A stretch of 64,000 bases of DNA from an uncultured Muribaculaceae bacterium (GCA_910579035.1 CAJTSR010000002.1:103322-167321), one strand, 5' to 3'; numbered from the stretch's first letter, positions 54,969 to 63,757 are shown. Notes: generated by a model not told the origin, from the letters alone. Numbers and translations: made by a program.

Positions 54969-55634
54969 ATGATAAAACTTAGCAAAATCAACAAAATCTA
55001 CCGTACAGCAACTGTAGAAACACAGGCACTCGCCGACCTCGACCTCGAAGTAAACAAAGGTGAATTTCTATCGATTATGGGTCCTTCGGGCTGCGGCAAA
55101 TCGACCCTCCTCAACATCATGGGGCTGCTCGACACACCATCGTCGGGCACTATCGAGATAGCAGGACGCGACACTACCGGCATGCGCGACAAGGAGATGG
55201 CACGCTTCCGCAACGAAACACTCGGCTTCATCTTCCAAAGCTTCCATCTGATACCTACCCTGAATGTTCTTGACAACGTTACCGTGCCGCTCCTATACCG
55301 CAAGGGCTTCAAGGGCAGCAAGAACGAGCTTGCCCGCAAAGCTCTCGAACGCGTCGGCCTTTCGCACCGCATGAGCCACTTCCCCTCGCAGTTGTCGGGC
55401 GGACAGGCGCAGCGCGTGGCCATAGCCCGAGCCATAGTCGGAAACCCGCAGATCATACTTGCCGACGAACCCTGCGGCAACCTCGACTCCAAAATGAGCG
55501 CCGAAATTATGGCGATACTCCACTCGCTCAACAAAGAGGACGGCCGCACCATCGTGATGGTGACGCACAACGAGGCACAGGCCGCAGAAACCGACCGCAC
55601 CGTGCATTTCTTCGACGGACGACGCGTAAACTGA
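54969..55634 (+). CDS. ABC transporter ATPase (LolD/MacB type)
   Basis: 221 residues, complete nucleotide-binding domain: Walker A GPSGCGKST (about 38-46), Q-loop FIFQSFHLIPTLNVLDNV, signature LSGGQAQRVAIARAI, Walker B IILADEPCGNLDS and the H-loop MVTHNEA. It drives the permeases on both sides. It is the only ATPase gene among four permease genes, so both A/B pairs must share it or use one from elsewhere. Confidence 0.96.
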   Translation: MIKLSKINKIYRTATVETQALADLDLEVNKGEFLSIMGPSGCGKSTLLNIMGLLDTPSSGTIEIAGRDTTGMRDKEMARFRNETLGFIFQSFHLIPTLNVLDNVTVPLLYRKGFKGSKNELARKALERVGLSHRMSHFPSQLSGGQAQRVAIARAIVGNPQIILADEPCGNLDSKMSAEIMAILHSLNKEDGRTIVMVTHNEAQAAETDRTVHFFDGRRVN

Positions 55635-55641
55635 AACCACT

Positions 55642-56907
55642 ATGAAAATACTAAGACAAGTGTGGCAGACAGTTCTTCACAACAAACTGTTCTCTGCCAT
55701 CTACATATTCGGCACGGCCTTGGCGATAGCCACGGTAACCGTGTATGCCGTGACGCTATGGGCCAAGGTGGCGCCTGTATATCCCGAATACAAGCGCTCC
55801 AACACAGCGTATATCGACAAAGTGCAAATCACATCAAAGAACGGGAACGGATTCTATCAGTCGACGTTGGGCTATGATGCCGTGAGCGGTATTTTTTCCA
55901 ATCTCGAAAACGCCACAACCACCAGCGCCTTTCTTGACAAGTGGGAAAACCACTTTGTACAGCCCGAAATAGAACGTGGCAATTTCAAAATAAAGCTTAA
56001 AGCCACCGACCCGGCGTTTTTTGAAATATACACCTTGAAGTTCCTCAGCGGCAAGCCTTTCGACAGCGCGGAGTTCGGGTCGGGGCTGCCTGTGGCGGTG
56101 ATTACCGACCGCACTGCCCGCGAAGCCTTCGGCCCGGTGCCATTCGACGAGCTTACCGGCAAGGATATATCAATCGACAACACAAAGTACCGCATATGCG
56201 GAATAGTGCGCGAAGGCTCCCCCTCCGAGCAGACATCGTACGGCCAAGCATTCATACCCTACACCTCCGTGCCTGATTACGACAGCCCCGGGCCAAGACC
56301 TCTTGTAGGAAATTACACGATGATACTCCTCACCGATGACTTCAGCGCCCTCAAGGCAGAAGTAAGAGATATTGTAAACCGCTACAACAACTCGCAGGAC
56401 CAATATATATGCGATCTGATCAGCTGCCCTGTGGACCACTACACGGCACGTCTGAACACGAACTACATAGACGATTTCTCGATATGGTCGTTCCTTGCAT
56501 CACTCGGCGGCGTGCTTGCGGTGCTGCTGCTTGTGCCCGCCCTCAACCTCAGCGGCATGATTTCAGGACAGATGGAAAACCGCCTTGCCGAAATGGGAGT
56601 GCGCAAGTCGTTCGGCGCCACCCGGCGCCCGCTGCTCGGCCTCGTGCTTGCCGAGAACCTTGTCCTTACCTTGGCCGGAGGCATAATCGGCTATGCCTTT
56701 GCATGGATTCTATTCAATCTCGGCGTGGCCGATATAATAACGGAGGTGGAATACGGCCAAGAAACAGTGTTCACAGCCGAAACAGTGTTCTCGCCCATAA
56801 TATTCGCTTTCACCTTCGCTGTATGCTGCCTGCTCAACGTGTTCTCCGCCTTTATTCCGGCCTACCGCTCGCTGGGCGCGCCTATCGTCAAATCGCTTAA
56901 GAACTGA
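55642..56907 (+). CDS. MacB/FtsX-type ABC permease, type A copy 2
   Basis: 421 residues, the same length and layout as the copy at 52363. N-terminal helix AIYIFGTALAIATVTVYAVT, periplasmic domain, then three helices with MENRLAEMGVRKSFGATRRP. The closest similarity is in the membrane parts, while the periplasmic domains have diverged, which may reflect a different substrate or partner. It follows the ATPase gene by 7 bases. Confidence 0.9.
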   Translation: MKILRQVWQTVLHNKLFSAIYIFGTALAIATVTVYAVTLWAKVAPVYPEYKRSNTAYIDKVQITSKNGNGFYQSTLGYDAVSGIFSNLENATTTSAFLDKWENHFVQPEIERGNFKIKLKATDPAFFEIYTLKFLSGKPFDSAEFGSGLPVAVITDRTAREAFGPVPFDELTGKDISIDNTKYRICGIVREGSPSEQTSYGQAFIPYTSVPDYDSPGPRPLVGNYTMILLTDDFSALKAEVRDIVNRYNNSQDQYICDLISCPVDHYTARLNTNYIDDFSIWSFLASLGGVLAVLLLVPALNLSGMISGQMENRLAEMGVRKSFGATRRPLLGLVLAENLVLTLAGGIIGYAFAWILFNLGVADIITEVEYGQETVFTAETVFSPIIFAFTFAVCCLLNVFSAFIPAYRSLGAPIVKSLKN

Positions 56908-56913
56908 TTCCTT

Positions 56914-58212
56914 ATGTTAAAGCTTATATTCAAAAACCTTTGGAACAGACGCCGCAAATATGCGTGGCTGTTCATAGAGCTAATATTGGTGACGGCTCTT
57001 TCGTGGTACATCATCGACCCTGCGGCTGTAAGCATAGCCGATGCAGCCATGGATTTAGGCTATGACGCCGACAGACTGGCCGTTGTGGAAATCAACACAC
57101 TCAACAAGAAAAGCGCCTCGTTCAGCGAGGCCGAGGCAGATTCCACGGCACAGACAGCCAACTTCGAGCGCCTGATGTACAAAATACGTCATTACGACGG
57201 CGTGGAGCGCGCTGCGGCAATACCCTATATGAGCGAACTTAATGCACCGTCGATAAGCCTGAATCAATACCGCACCAAAAATCCGGCAGACTCTATAGTA
57301 AAAAGTGCCAACGTCCTTACATTCTGGCCGGGGCAGGAATACCTTGAAACCATCGGGCTGAAAAGCATGCCCGGCAGCCCTGATACAGAGGAGCTGTCGG
57401 CCACGGCACACCGACCAAAAAAAGAAGTAATAATCACGGAATCATTCGCACGCATGTTCTGGCCAGACGGGAAAGGAACCGGCAAATATTTTTACGACGA
57501 CGAGGACAGCATCAAAGTGGTCGGAGTTGTTTCAGACTTCCGCTATCAGAATTTCAACCGCACCAACTGCGCCGTATTCGTGTTCTGGAACAGACTACGG
57601 CACCCTGTTCAGAAATTCAATGTAATAGTCCGGCTCAAACCGGGTACAGACCCCGACAGTTGGGCCAGAGAGTTCGCGGCCAACGCCCGCCGCAACATAA
57701 ACACAGGCAACTACTATGTGTGCTCGGCCACACCCCAGCTCGACATCATTGCAGAAACAGAGTCTATGTACGGCATCTCGACAGAGCGTAACACCAAATT
57801 GCTGCTCGCGGTGTTCTTCCTCGTAAACCTCGTGCTTGGAGTGATTGGCTCGTTCTACCTTCAGACGCGGCGCCGCGTGACCGAAATGGGTGTGCACCGC
57901 AGCTTCGGGGCAAGCCGTAGAAACATCATAGCCATCCTGATGGGCGAAGGCTTCGCGCTGACAACGGTTTCGTTCATTATCGGCGATATGCTCTACCTTC
58001 AGTATGCCCTCAAGTACGGGCTGGACACAGGCTTCGGCAACAACATAATGTACAACATTATCAACAACTGGGTGACGAACTTCAACGAGCATTTTGCCAT
58101 CATCTCGGCCGTGGTATATGTGATTCTCATGGCCTGCGTGGCTATCGGGGTGTACCTGCCGGCCCGCTCGGTAAGCCGCATCAATCCTGTCGACGCACTG
58201 CGCAACAAGTAG
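56914..58212 (+). CDS. MacB/FtsX-type ABC permease, type B copy 2
   Basis: 432 residues, paralogue of the gene at 53634: LIFKNLWNRRRKYAWLFIEL at the start, TRRRVTEMGVHRSFGASRRN in the FtsX region and ARSVSRINPVDALRNK at the end. One N-terminal and three C-terminal membrane helices flank a periplasmic domain. It lies 6 bases after its presumed A-type partner and 30 before the TolC-like gene. Confidence 0.9.
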   Translation: MLKLIFKNLWNRRRKYAWLFIELILVTALSWYIIDPAAVSIADAAMDLGYDADRLAVVEINTLNKKSASFSEAEADSTAQTANFERLMYKIRHYDGVERAAAIPYMSELNAPSISLNQYRTKNPADSIVKSANVLTFWPGQEYLETIGLKSMPGSPDTEELSATAHRPKKEVIITESFARMFWPDGKGTGKYFYDDEDSIKVVGVVSDFRYQNFNRTNCAVFVFWNRLRHPVQKFNVIVRLKPGTDPDSWAREFAANARRNINTGNYYVCSATPQLDIIAETESMYGISTERNTKLLLAVFFLVNLVLGVIGSFYLQTRRRVTEMGVHRSFGASRRNIIAILMGEGFALTTVSFIIGDMLYLQYALKYGLDTGFGNNIMYNIINNWVTNFNEHFAIISAVVYVILMACVAIGVYLPARSVSRINPVDALRNK

Positions 58213-58242
58213 ATGTGTGTCTGACAATATTCTGAAAACACT

Positions 58243-59721
58243 ATGTACATAAAACGTATAATAGCAATCATAGGTCTGGCTGCCACGCTATGCGCGGCAG
58301 CACAGACCGACACCCTGCGCCTCAGCCTGTCGGAAGCCATAAGCATGGCGCGGGCACGGAGCGTCGATGCAGCCGCCGCGCTCGACGAGCTGCGCTCGGC
58401 CTACTGGCAGTACCGCACTTACCGCGCCGAACTGCTGCCCGAAATATCGTTCAACGCCACCCTGCCCTCCTATGCCAAGCGCTACAGCAGCTATCAGGAT
58501 GCGTCGGGAGCCTACAACTTCGTTCCGAACGATAATTTGCAGCTAAGCGGCGAACTATCGATATCGCAGCGCATATGGCTCACAGGCGGCACATTGTCGC
58601 TGCGCTCCTCGCTCGACTATATGAGGCAGCTGAGCGGCAACAAATACAATAATTTCATGTCTATCCCCGTGGCTCTCACCCTCGAGCAGCCCCTTTTCGC
58701 CGCCAACGACATAAAGTGGGACCGCCGCATCGAGCCTGTGCGCTACACAGAGGCACGCGCCCGCTTCATATCCGAAACCGAGGAAGTGGCGCTCTCCGCC
58801 ATTCGCTATTTTTTCAGCCTGCTCATAGCCAAGGAGCAGCTGGCCTGCTCGCGGCAGAATCTCGCTAACGCGGAGAAGCTTTACGACGTGGCCAAGGCAA
58901 AGCGCGGCATGGGGCAGATAAGCGAGAACGACCTTCTGCAGATAGAGCTAACCATGCTCAACGCCCGCTCTGCCGTGAGCAGCGACGAAAGCTCGCTCAA
59001 AAGCGCGTCGTTCCAGCTGGCGTCGTTCCTCGACATAGAAGGCGACACTGCCATCGACCCTGCCGAGCCCGGAAGGCTGCCCGGAGTCGACGTGGACTAT
59101 GCCGCCGCCCTCGAACTCGCCACGGAGAGAAATCCCTTCATGCACAATGTGCAGCGACGGCAGCTCGAAGCCGACTACGAGGTAGCCAAGGCAAAGGGTA
59201 GGCAGCGCGAGATAAAGCTCTTCGCCCAGATAGGCTATACCGGCAGCGACCGCACAGCCGGGCGCTCATACAGCAATCTGCGCGACAACCAAGTGGTGGA
59301 AGTGGGCGTGTCGATACCGCTTGTCGACTGGGGCAAGCGCCGGGCGGCTGTCAAAGTGGCCGAAAGCCGCCGGGAGCTGACCCGCAACACGCTGCGCAAG
59401 GAAACGATGGATTTCAACCAAAACCTGTTTATCCTCGTGGAACGCTTCAACAACCAGGCCGAGCAACTGCGCCTCGCCGACCGCGCCAACCTCATAGCCG
59501 AACAGCGCTACCGCACAAACGTGGAAACATTCATGGTAGGGCGCATATCCACTCTCGACCTCAGCGACTCGCAGACCAACAAGGACAACGCCCGCCAGAA
59601 GCTCCTCAACGAACTGTATTCCTACTGGAGCTATTTCTACCAGTTGCGCTCCATCTCCCTTTGGGATTTCAGCACACGCCGGCCCGTCGATGCCGACATC
59701 GAAGCCATTATCCGCCAATAA
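58243..59721 (+). CDS. TolC-family outer-membrane efflux channel
   Basis: 492 residues with a signal peptide (MYIKRIIAIIGLAATLCAAAQ). Two structural repeats of the outer-membrane efflux protein family are visible, with long helical stretches (RYFFSLLIAKEQLACSRQNLANAEKLYDVAKAKRGMGQISENDLLQIEL and the matching C-terminal VERFNNQAEQLRLADRANLI). The pattern GxISxxDLL and its second copy GRISTLDLSDSQ are typical. It completes the tripartite exporter. Confidence 0.93.
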   Translation: MYIKRIIAIIGLAATLCAAAQTDTLRLSLSEAISMARARSVDAAAALDELRSAYWQYRTYRAELLPEISFNATLPSYAKRYSSYQDASGAYNFVPNDNLQLSGELSISQRIWLTGGTLSLRSSLDYMRQLSGNKYNNFMSIPVALTLEQPLFAANDIKWDRRIEPVRYTEARARFISETEEVALSAIRYFFSLLIAKEQLACSRQNLANAEKLYDVAKAKRGMGQISENDLLQIELTMLNARSAVSSDESSLKSASFQLASFLDIEGDTAIDPAEPGRLPGVDVDYAAALELATERNPFMHNVQRRQLEADYEVAKAKGRQREIKLFAQIGYTGSDRTAGRSYSNLRDNQVVEVGVSIPLVDWGKRRAAVKVAESRRELTRNTLRKETMDFNQNLFILVERFNNQAEQLRLADRANLIAEQRYRTNVETFMVGRISTLDLSDSQTNKDNARQKLLNELYSYWSYFYQLRSISLWDFSTRRPVDADIEAIIRQ

Positions 59722-59780
59722 CCCACCCACCTGATCACCTAACCACCCGACCACTTAACCACATAACCTCCCAATAACCC
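59722..59780 (+). repeat. 8-nt periodic CCACCT repeat before the response regulator
   Basis: Units ACCCACCT, GATCACCT, AACCACCC, GACCACTT, AACCACAT, AACCTCCC run with an 8-nt period between the TolC-like gene and the regulator promoter. They resemble the spacers at 39359 and 54927. Confidence 0.55.
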
Positions 59781-59790
59781 AAAATTTCGT

Positions 59791-59798
59791 TATCTTTG
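59791..59798 (+). promoter_or_regulatory. -7 box directly in front of the response-regulator ATG
   Basis: TATCTTTG is a perfect -7 element, but it ends only 4 bases before the ATG at 59803. The expected start of transcription falls at or next to the ATG, so this internal promoter would give a leaderless mRNA. No -33 TTTG is seen. It could keep a basal level of the regulator independent of sigma-54. Confidence 0.5.
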
Positions 59799-59802
59799 CA
59801 GA

Positions 59803-61134
59803 ATGATACTGGTTGTTGACGACGACAGAATGCTCCTCGCTTCCCTGCGCAGCCTGCTGGCACGCGCAGGGTATGAGGTATGCGTGGCTGCATCGCCCGA
59901 CGAGGCAATGGCCGCCATACGGGCCGAAGCACCGCGCCTCGTACTTATGGATATGAACTATACCCGTGGCACCTCCGGCTCGGAAGGCCTCACACTGCTC
60001 AGGCAGGTGAAACTCTTCCGTCCCGACACGCCCGTGATACTGATGACGGCATGGGGCAGCATCGACCTCGCCGTCGAGGGTATGAGGAACGGCGCCTTCG
60101 ATTTCATAACAAAACCGTGGGACAACAACCGCCTGCTCGAACGGATAGCCACAGCCCTAAGCCTCAACGACAAAAGCGGGTCTACACCGTCGGACACGCC
60201 GAGGCCCTTCGAGCGCAAGAAAATAATAGGCGACAGCAACGCCCTGCGCGAGGTGCTCGCCATAGCGGCACGCGTGGCGCCCACGGGCGCGCCTGTGCTT
60301 ATCACCGGCGAGAGCGGCACCGGCAAGGAACTGCTCGCGGAGGCTCTGCACAGGAACAGCCCGCGAGCATCGAAACCGTTCATAAAAGTGAATCTCGGCG
60401 GCATGCCCGGCTCGCTTTTTGAAAGCGAGATGTTCGGCCACACAAGGGGTGCGTTCACCGGCGCCGTGGCCGAGCGCATAGGCCGCTTCGAGGCTGCCGA
60501 CGGCGGCACCATATTCCTCGACGAGATAGGCGAACTCGACAGCGCCTCGCAGGTAAAGATGCTGAGGGTACTTCAGGAACAATGCTTCGAGCCGTTGGGC
60601 AGCAGCCGCACCAAGCGCGTCGACGTGCGCGTGGTCTGCGCCACCAATGCCGACCTGCCGGCCATGGTGGCGGCAAAGACATTCCGCGAAGACCTTTTCT
60701 ACCGCATAAATCTGGTGACGCTCCATATGCCGTCGCTGCGCGAGCGCCGTAGCGACCTCCCCGCGCTCGCACGGCATTTCGCAGCCGAATTCAGCCGGAA
60801 AAACCCGGCACTTCCCACTGCCGAATTCGAGCAGTCGGCCCTCGAATACCTCGCCACGCTGAAATACCCCGGCAATATTCGCGAGTTTAAAAACCTGATT
60901 GAGCGCGCAATACTGATGAGCGGCCACACCATGCTCACCGACGACGATTTCCGACTGTCGAATGCCGCCGGAGGCACAGCCGCGCCCTCCGACACCCTCG
61001 AAGGCATCGAGCGCCGACGCGTGGCTGACGCCATAGCCGATGCCGGCGGCAACATATCGCGGGCGGCAGCTGCTTTGGGCATATCCCGCGCGGCCCTGTA
61101 CCGCAAAATCGAAAAATACGGCATCGACAAGTGA
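59803..61134 (+). CDS. NtrC-family sigma-54-dependent response regulator
   Basis: 443 residues. Receiver domain 1-120 with acidic pocket VVDDDR and phospho-acceptor D50 (LVLMDMNY). AAA+ domain about 145-375 with Walker A GESGTGKE (169-176), the sigma-54 contact loop GAFTGA (216-221) and Walker B FLDEIGELD. A Fis-type helix-turn-helix is at 405-443 (GGNISRAAAALGISRAALYRK). It activates transcription by remodelling the sigma-54 holoenzyme. Its place at the end of an operon that opens with a sigma-54 promoter implies positive autoregulation. Confidence 0.96.
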   Translation: MILVVDDDRMLLASLRSLLARAGYEVCVAASPDEAMAAIRAEAPRLVLMDMNYTRGTSGSEGLTLLRQVKLFRPDTPVILMTAWGSIDLAVEGMRNGAFDFITKPWDNNRLLERIATALSLNDKSGSTPSDTPRPFERKKIIGDSNALREVLAIAARVAPTGAPVLITGESGTGKELLAEALHRNSPRASKPFIKVNLGGMPGSLFESEMFGHTRGAFTGAVAERIGRFEAADGGTIFLDEIGELDSASQVKMLRVLQEQCFEPLGSSRTKRVDVRVVCATNADLPAMVAAKTFREDLFYRINLVTLHMPSLRERRSDLPALARHFAAEFSRKNPALPTAEFEQSALEYLATLKYPGNIREFKNLIERAILMSGHTMLTDDDFRLSNAAGGTAAPSDTLEGIERRRVADAIADAGGNISRAAAALGISRAALYRKIEKYGIDK

Positions 61135-62372
61135 AACTGAGCATCTACTTCGCCATATTCCTGCTGTTGCAGCTGCCTGCATACGCTGTCGTGATGTGGC
61201 TTAGTTTCCACAGTCACCCCACGCTCTTCTACGCCGCCGAAGCGCTCCTGCTTCTATGGACGGTCTTTGCCGTGATATTCTACCGACGCATAATGCGTCC
61301 TGTCGACACTCTGGCTGGTGGCATGCACCTACTGCGCAGCCAGGACTGGAACGTGGCGCTGCGCCATCAGGGGCAGCCCGAGGTAGACTCATTGGTTGAT
61401 GTGTTCAACACAATGATGGAACATATGCGCAACCAGCGCATAGCCCTGCAGGAGCAGCGCCATTTCCTGAGCCTGCTTGCCCGCGAGGCGCCGGTGGGTA
61501 TAATAGTGAAAGGATTCGACCAGAGCGACAAGCTCGTGAACCCCTCGGCGCAGGCCATGCTCAAGGCATTCCCCGAGCTTGAAAAGCGCCTCGTAGAGAT
61601 GCCCGACGGCTCCGACACCACCATACGCTTCAACGAAGGCAACATGCTGCGGTGCCTCCGGCGATATTTCATAGACAGCGGCGTAAAGCAGTCGTTCTAC
61701 ATCATCGAAAACATCGCCGACACCGTTGCGACCGCCGAGCGCGACGCATACGTGAAGATTATACGCCTGATGGCACACGAAGTCAACAACACCGTGGCCG
61801 GCCTCAGCACAGCACTCGGCACAGTCGACCCCGACCCGGACGGGCTGCTCGCGGCATGCCGCGAAAGAGCGCTCGAGCTAAGCTCGTTCATAGGCCGGTT
61901 CTCGGAAGTGGTAAAGACTCCGGCGCCGCAAAAAGCCAAGACCGACCCTGCCCGAATGATTCGCCGCTCAGCCCCCTTCCTCGAAAGCCTGTGCGCGCCA
62001 AGAGGCATAAAATTCAATATCGATGTCGAAAGCGCGGCGCCATACATCGAAGTCGACGAAGTGCAGATAAGCCAGATACTCGTCAATGTGGTAAAGAACG
62101 CGGCAGAGAGCATAGGCCGCGACGGACGGGTAGACATTATAATGGCAGGCAACACGCTCACCGTATGCGACAACGGACCAGGCATACCGCCCGAGAAAGC
62201 CGCCCGAATGGCCGAACCGTTTTTCACCGACAAGGCCGGCGGTCAAGGCCTCGGCCTCACCTTCGTCCGCGAGGTACTGAGGCGCCACGGCTGCCGCTTC
62301 TCCCTCTCCACAGGCTCCGACGGCATTACACGCTTCACCGCCTCCTTCCCCACCCTGCAATCCACTGTCTGA
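61131..62372 (+). CDS. Sensor histidine kinase, NtrB/NtrY-like
   Basis: 413 residues, started by GTG at 61131, which overlaps the regulator stop (GTGA). Two membrane helices lie near 5-23 and 30-50 with almost no periplasmic loop, so the signal may be sensed in the membrane or cytoplasm. A HAMP-like stretch (PVDTLAGGMHLLRSQDWNVAL) and a PAS-like region follow. The phospho-acceptor is H216 in RLMAHEVNNTVAGL. The ATPase domain has the N-box VNVVKNAAESIG, G1 VCDNGPGIPPE and G2 GGQGLGLTFV. It is the cognate partner of the preceding regulator. Confidence 0.93.
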   Translation: MKLSIYFAIFLLLQLPAYAVVMWLSFHSHPTLFYAAEALLLLWTVFAVIFYRRIMRPVDTLAGGMHLLRSQDWNVALRHQGQPEVDSLVDVFNTMMEHMRNQRIALQEQRHFLSLLAREAPVGIIVKGFDQSDKLVNPSAQAMLKAFPELEKRLVEMPDGSDTTIRFNEGNMLRCLRRYFIDSGVKQSFYIIENIADTVATAERDAYVKIIRLMAHEVNNTVAGLSTALGTVDPDPDGLLAACRERALELSSFIGRFSEVVKTPAPQKAKTDPARMIRRSAPFLESLCAPRGIKFNIDVESAAPYIEVDEVQISQILVNVVKNAAESIGRDGRVDIIMAGNTLTVCDNGPGIPPEKAARMAEPFFTDKAGGQGLGLTFVREVLRRHGCRFSLSTGSDGITRFTASFPTLQSTV

Positions 62373-62431
62373 CAATCCGCCCATCAACCGTAGTTTTCCC
62401 ACGGGGCAAGCGTCAGTCGTTCTTTTATGCA

Positions 62432-62459
62432 GAAAAACAAACCGAGTAGTTTGTTTTTC
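62432..62459. other. 28-bp 11-6-11 inverted-repeat site upstream of the recombinase
   Basis: GAAAAACAAAC (62432-62442), a 6-nt centre CGAGTA, and GTTTGTTTTTC (62449-62459) are perfectly complementary arms. Eleven-base arms around a six-base centre is the layout of core sites of tyrosine recombinases such as dif. It precedes the recombinase gene by 45 bases and overlaps its -33 element. It could instead be a weak A/T-rich terminator for the kinase operon. Confidence 0.5.
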
Positions 62460-62479
62460 GGATTATTTCGCTATCTTTG
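62450..62479 (+). promoter_or_regulatory. Promoter of the recombinase gene
   Basis: TTTG (62450-62453), 18 bases, TATCTTTG (62472-62479). Transcription would start near 62486, which excludes the upstream in-frame ATG at 62427 and supports 62505 as the start codon. The -33 element lies inside the right arm of the inverted repeat, so recombinase bound there could repress its own gene. Confidence 0.7.
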
Positions 62480-62504
62480 GGCCGAAAAACAATTGTGCGC
62501 GGTT

Positions 62505-63611
62505 ATGAACAAGGCTCAGAAACAACGTGGAAATATCGTTCTGCACAAAGACAGCTACGACGGGCAGGACTGCATCCGCATAGATTATGCGGATAGCCAA
62601 GTCCTTGCCTCCATGTTGTCGCAGGACGCCGGTGTGGCGGCAGTAGTGAACGGCTCCGGCTACATTTTAGCCGACGTTTTCAACCTGTCGGATTTCTACG
62701 ACCGCTATTCTCCGCACGCCTATATCGATTACAGCCGAGTGTATGTCAAGCACCCAAAGCCGAAACGGGAATATACCCTGCCCAAGGGCTACCTCGAACT
62801 GCTGGAACAGAAGCGTTACAGCCCTTCGACCGTCAAGACCTATAAGGCTTATTTCAGCGACTTCATGGAATATCACAAGGGGCGTAACATCGACCGTCTG
62901 AAAGTGGCGGACATCAACAGTTACATACTCTATCTTGTGAACGAGAAAAAAATCTCGGTGTCACAGCAGAACATGCGCATCAACGCCATCAAGTTCTATT
63001 ACGAGCAGGTGCGTGGCGGAAAAAGGCAGTATTATGGCGGCATCACCCGTGCCAAAGAGTACAAGAGCCTGCCGGAAGTGTTGAGTCGCGACGAAATGAA
63101 GCGCATCTTGTCCTGCCTCGAAAACCGCAAGCACCATTGTATGATTTCGTTGATTTATTCCGCAGGATTACGCAGAAGCGAGTTGCTGAACCTCACCCCG
63201 CAAGACATCGTTAGCGAGCGCATGCTCGTTCGTATCATGGGCAAGGGCAAGAAATGCCGCTACTCGTTATTGTCGGAAAAGGTGCTACACGAACTTCGGG
63301 AATATTTTAAGGAATACCGTCCCCAGCGGTGGCTTTTTGAGGGCGATACCCCCGGCGAGCAATACTCGGCAAGCGGGCTGGTAAAGATACTGAAAGAGGC
63401 CGCCGACCGTGCGGGCATCAAGCACCGTGTGCACCTGCACATGCTCCGCCACTCCTTTGCCACCCACCTGCTGGAGCAGGGAACGGACCTCCGCACCATT
63501 CAGGAGTTGCTGGGACACAACGACATCAAGACAACAAGCATCTATCTCCATGTAACAAGTTCCCACAAGTCGAGCATACCGAATCCGCTCGACACACTCG
63601 ACGACTCCTGA
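62505..63611 (+). CDS. Tyrosine recombinase (XerD/integron-integrase-like)
   Basis: 368 residues. An N-terminal extension of about 100 residues is followed by a SAM-like core-binding domain (EQKRYSPSTVKTYKAYFSDFMEYH) and the catalytic domain. The full active-site set is visible: R in SAGLRRSELL, K in GKGKKCRYS, HxxR in HMLRHSFATHLL, H in LLGHNDIKTT and the nucleophile Y in TSIYLHV. It cuts and rejoins DNA at specific sites. It sits at the boundary between core genes and a very AT-rich gene, as expected for an island integrase. Confidence 0.93.
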   Translation: MNKAQKQRGNIVLHKDSYDGQDCIRIDYADSQVLASMLSQDAGVAAVVNGSGYILADVFNLSDFYDRYSPHAYIDYSRVYVKHPKPKREYTLPKGYLELLEQKRYSPSTVKTYKAYFSDFMEYHKGRNIDRLKVADINSYILYLVNEKKISVSQQNMRINAIKFYYEQVRGGKRQYYGGITRAKEYKSLPEVLSRDEMKRILSCLENRKHHCMISLIYSAGLRRSELLNLTPQDIVSERMLVRIMGKGKKCRYSLLSEKVLHELREYFKEYRPQRWLFEGDTPGEQYSASGLVKILKEAADRAGIKHRVHLHMLRHSFATHLLEQGTDLRTIQELLGHNDIKTTSIYLHVTSSHKSSIPNPLDTLDDS

Positions 63612-63757
63612 AGTGTAGCTATTAGAGATTAGGAAACACACCCGCCAAGTGACGTTTACCACAACAAACAACACCAACCGGTGCTCTTACAAATACATTA
63701 CCAATAACAGTGCGATAAGGTAAGCCAAAGATTTTATCATCATCAAAATTAAATACA
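63612..63757. other. Gap between recombinase and AT-rich gene
   Basis: The 146 bases contain no open frame, tRNA or clear terminator. A short CACC-AACC-GGTG hairpin at about 63671-63682 and a loose TTACC/GGTAA pair are the only structures seen. Base composition falls towards the right. Confidence 0.4.

Noticed and set aside
62427..62504. Longer N-terminus of the recombinase from the ATG at 62427
   Set aside because: That codon lies upstream of the predicted promoter and of the inverted-repeat site, and the added residues do not resemble recombinase sequence.
63612..63757. An integron attI/attC-like site after the recombinase
   Set aside because: No GTTRRRY core with paired arms could be found; only short stems of 4-5 bp.
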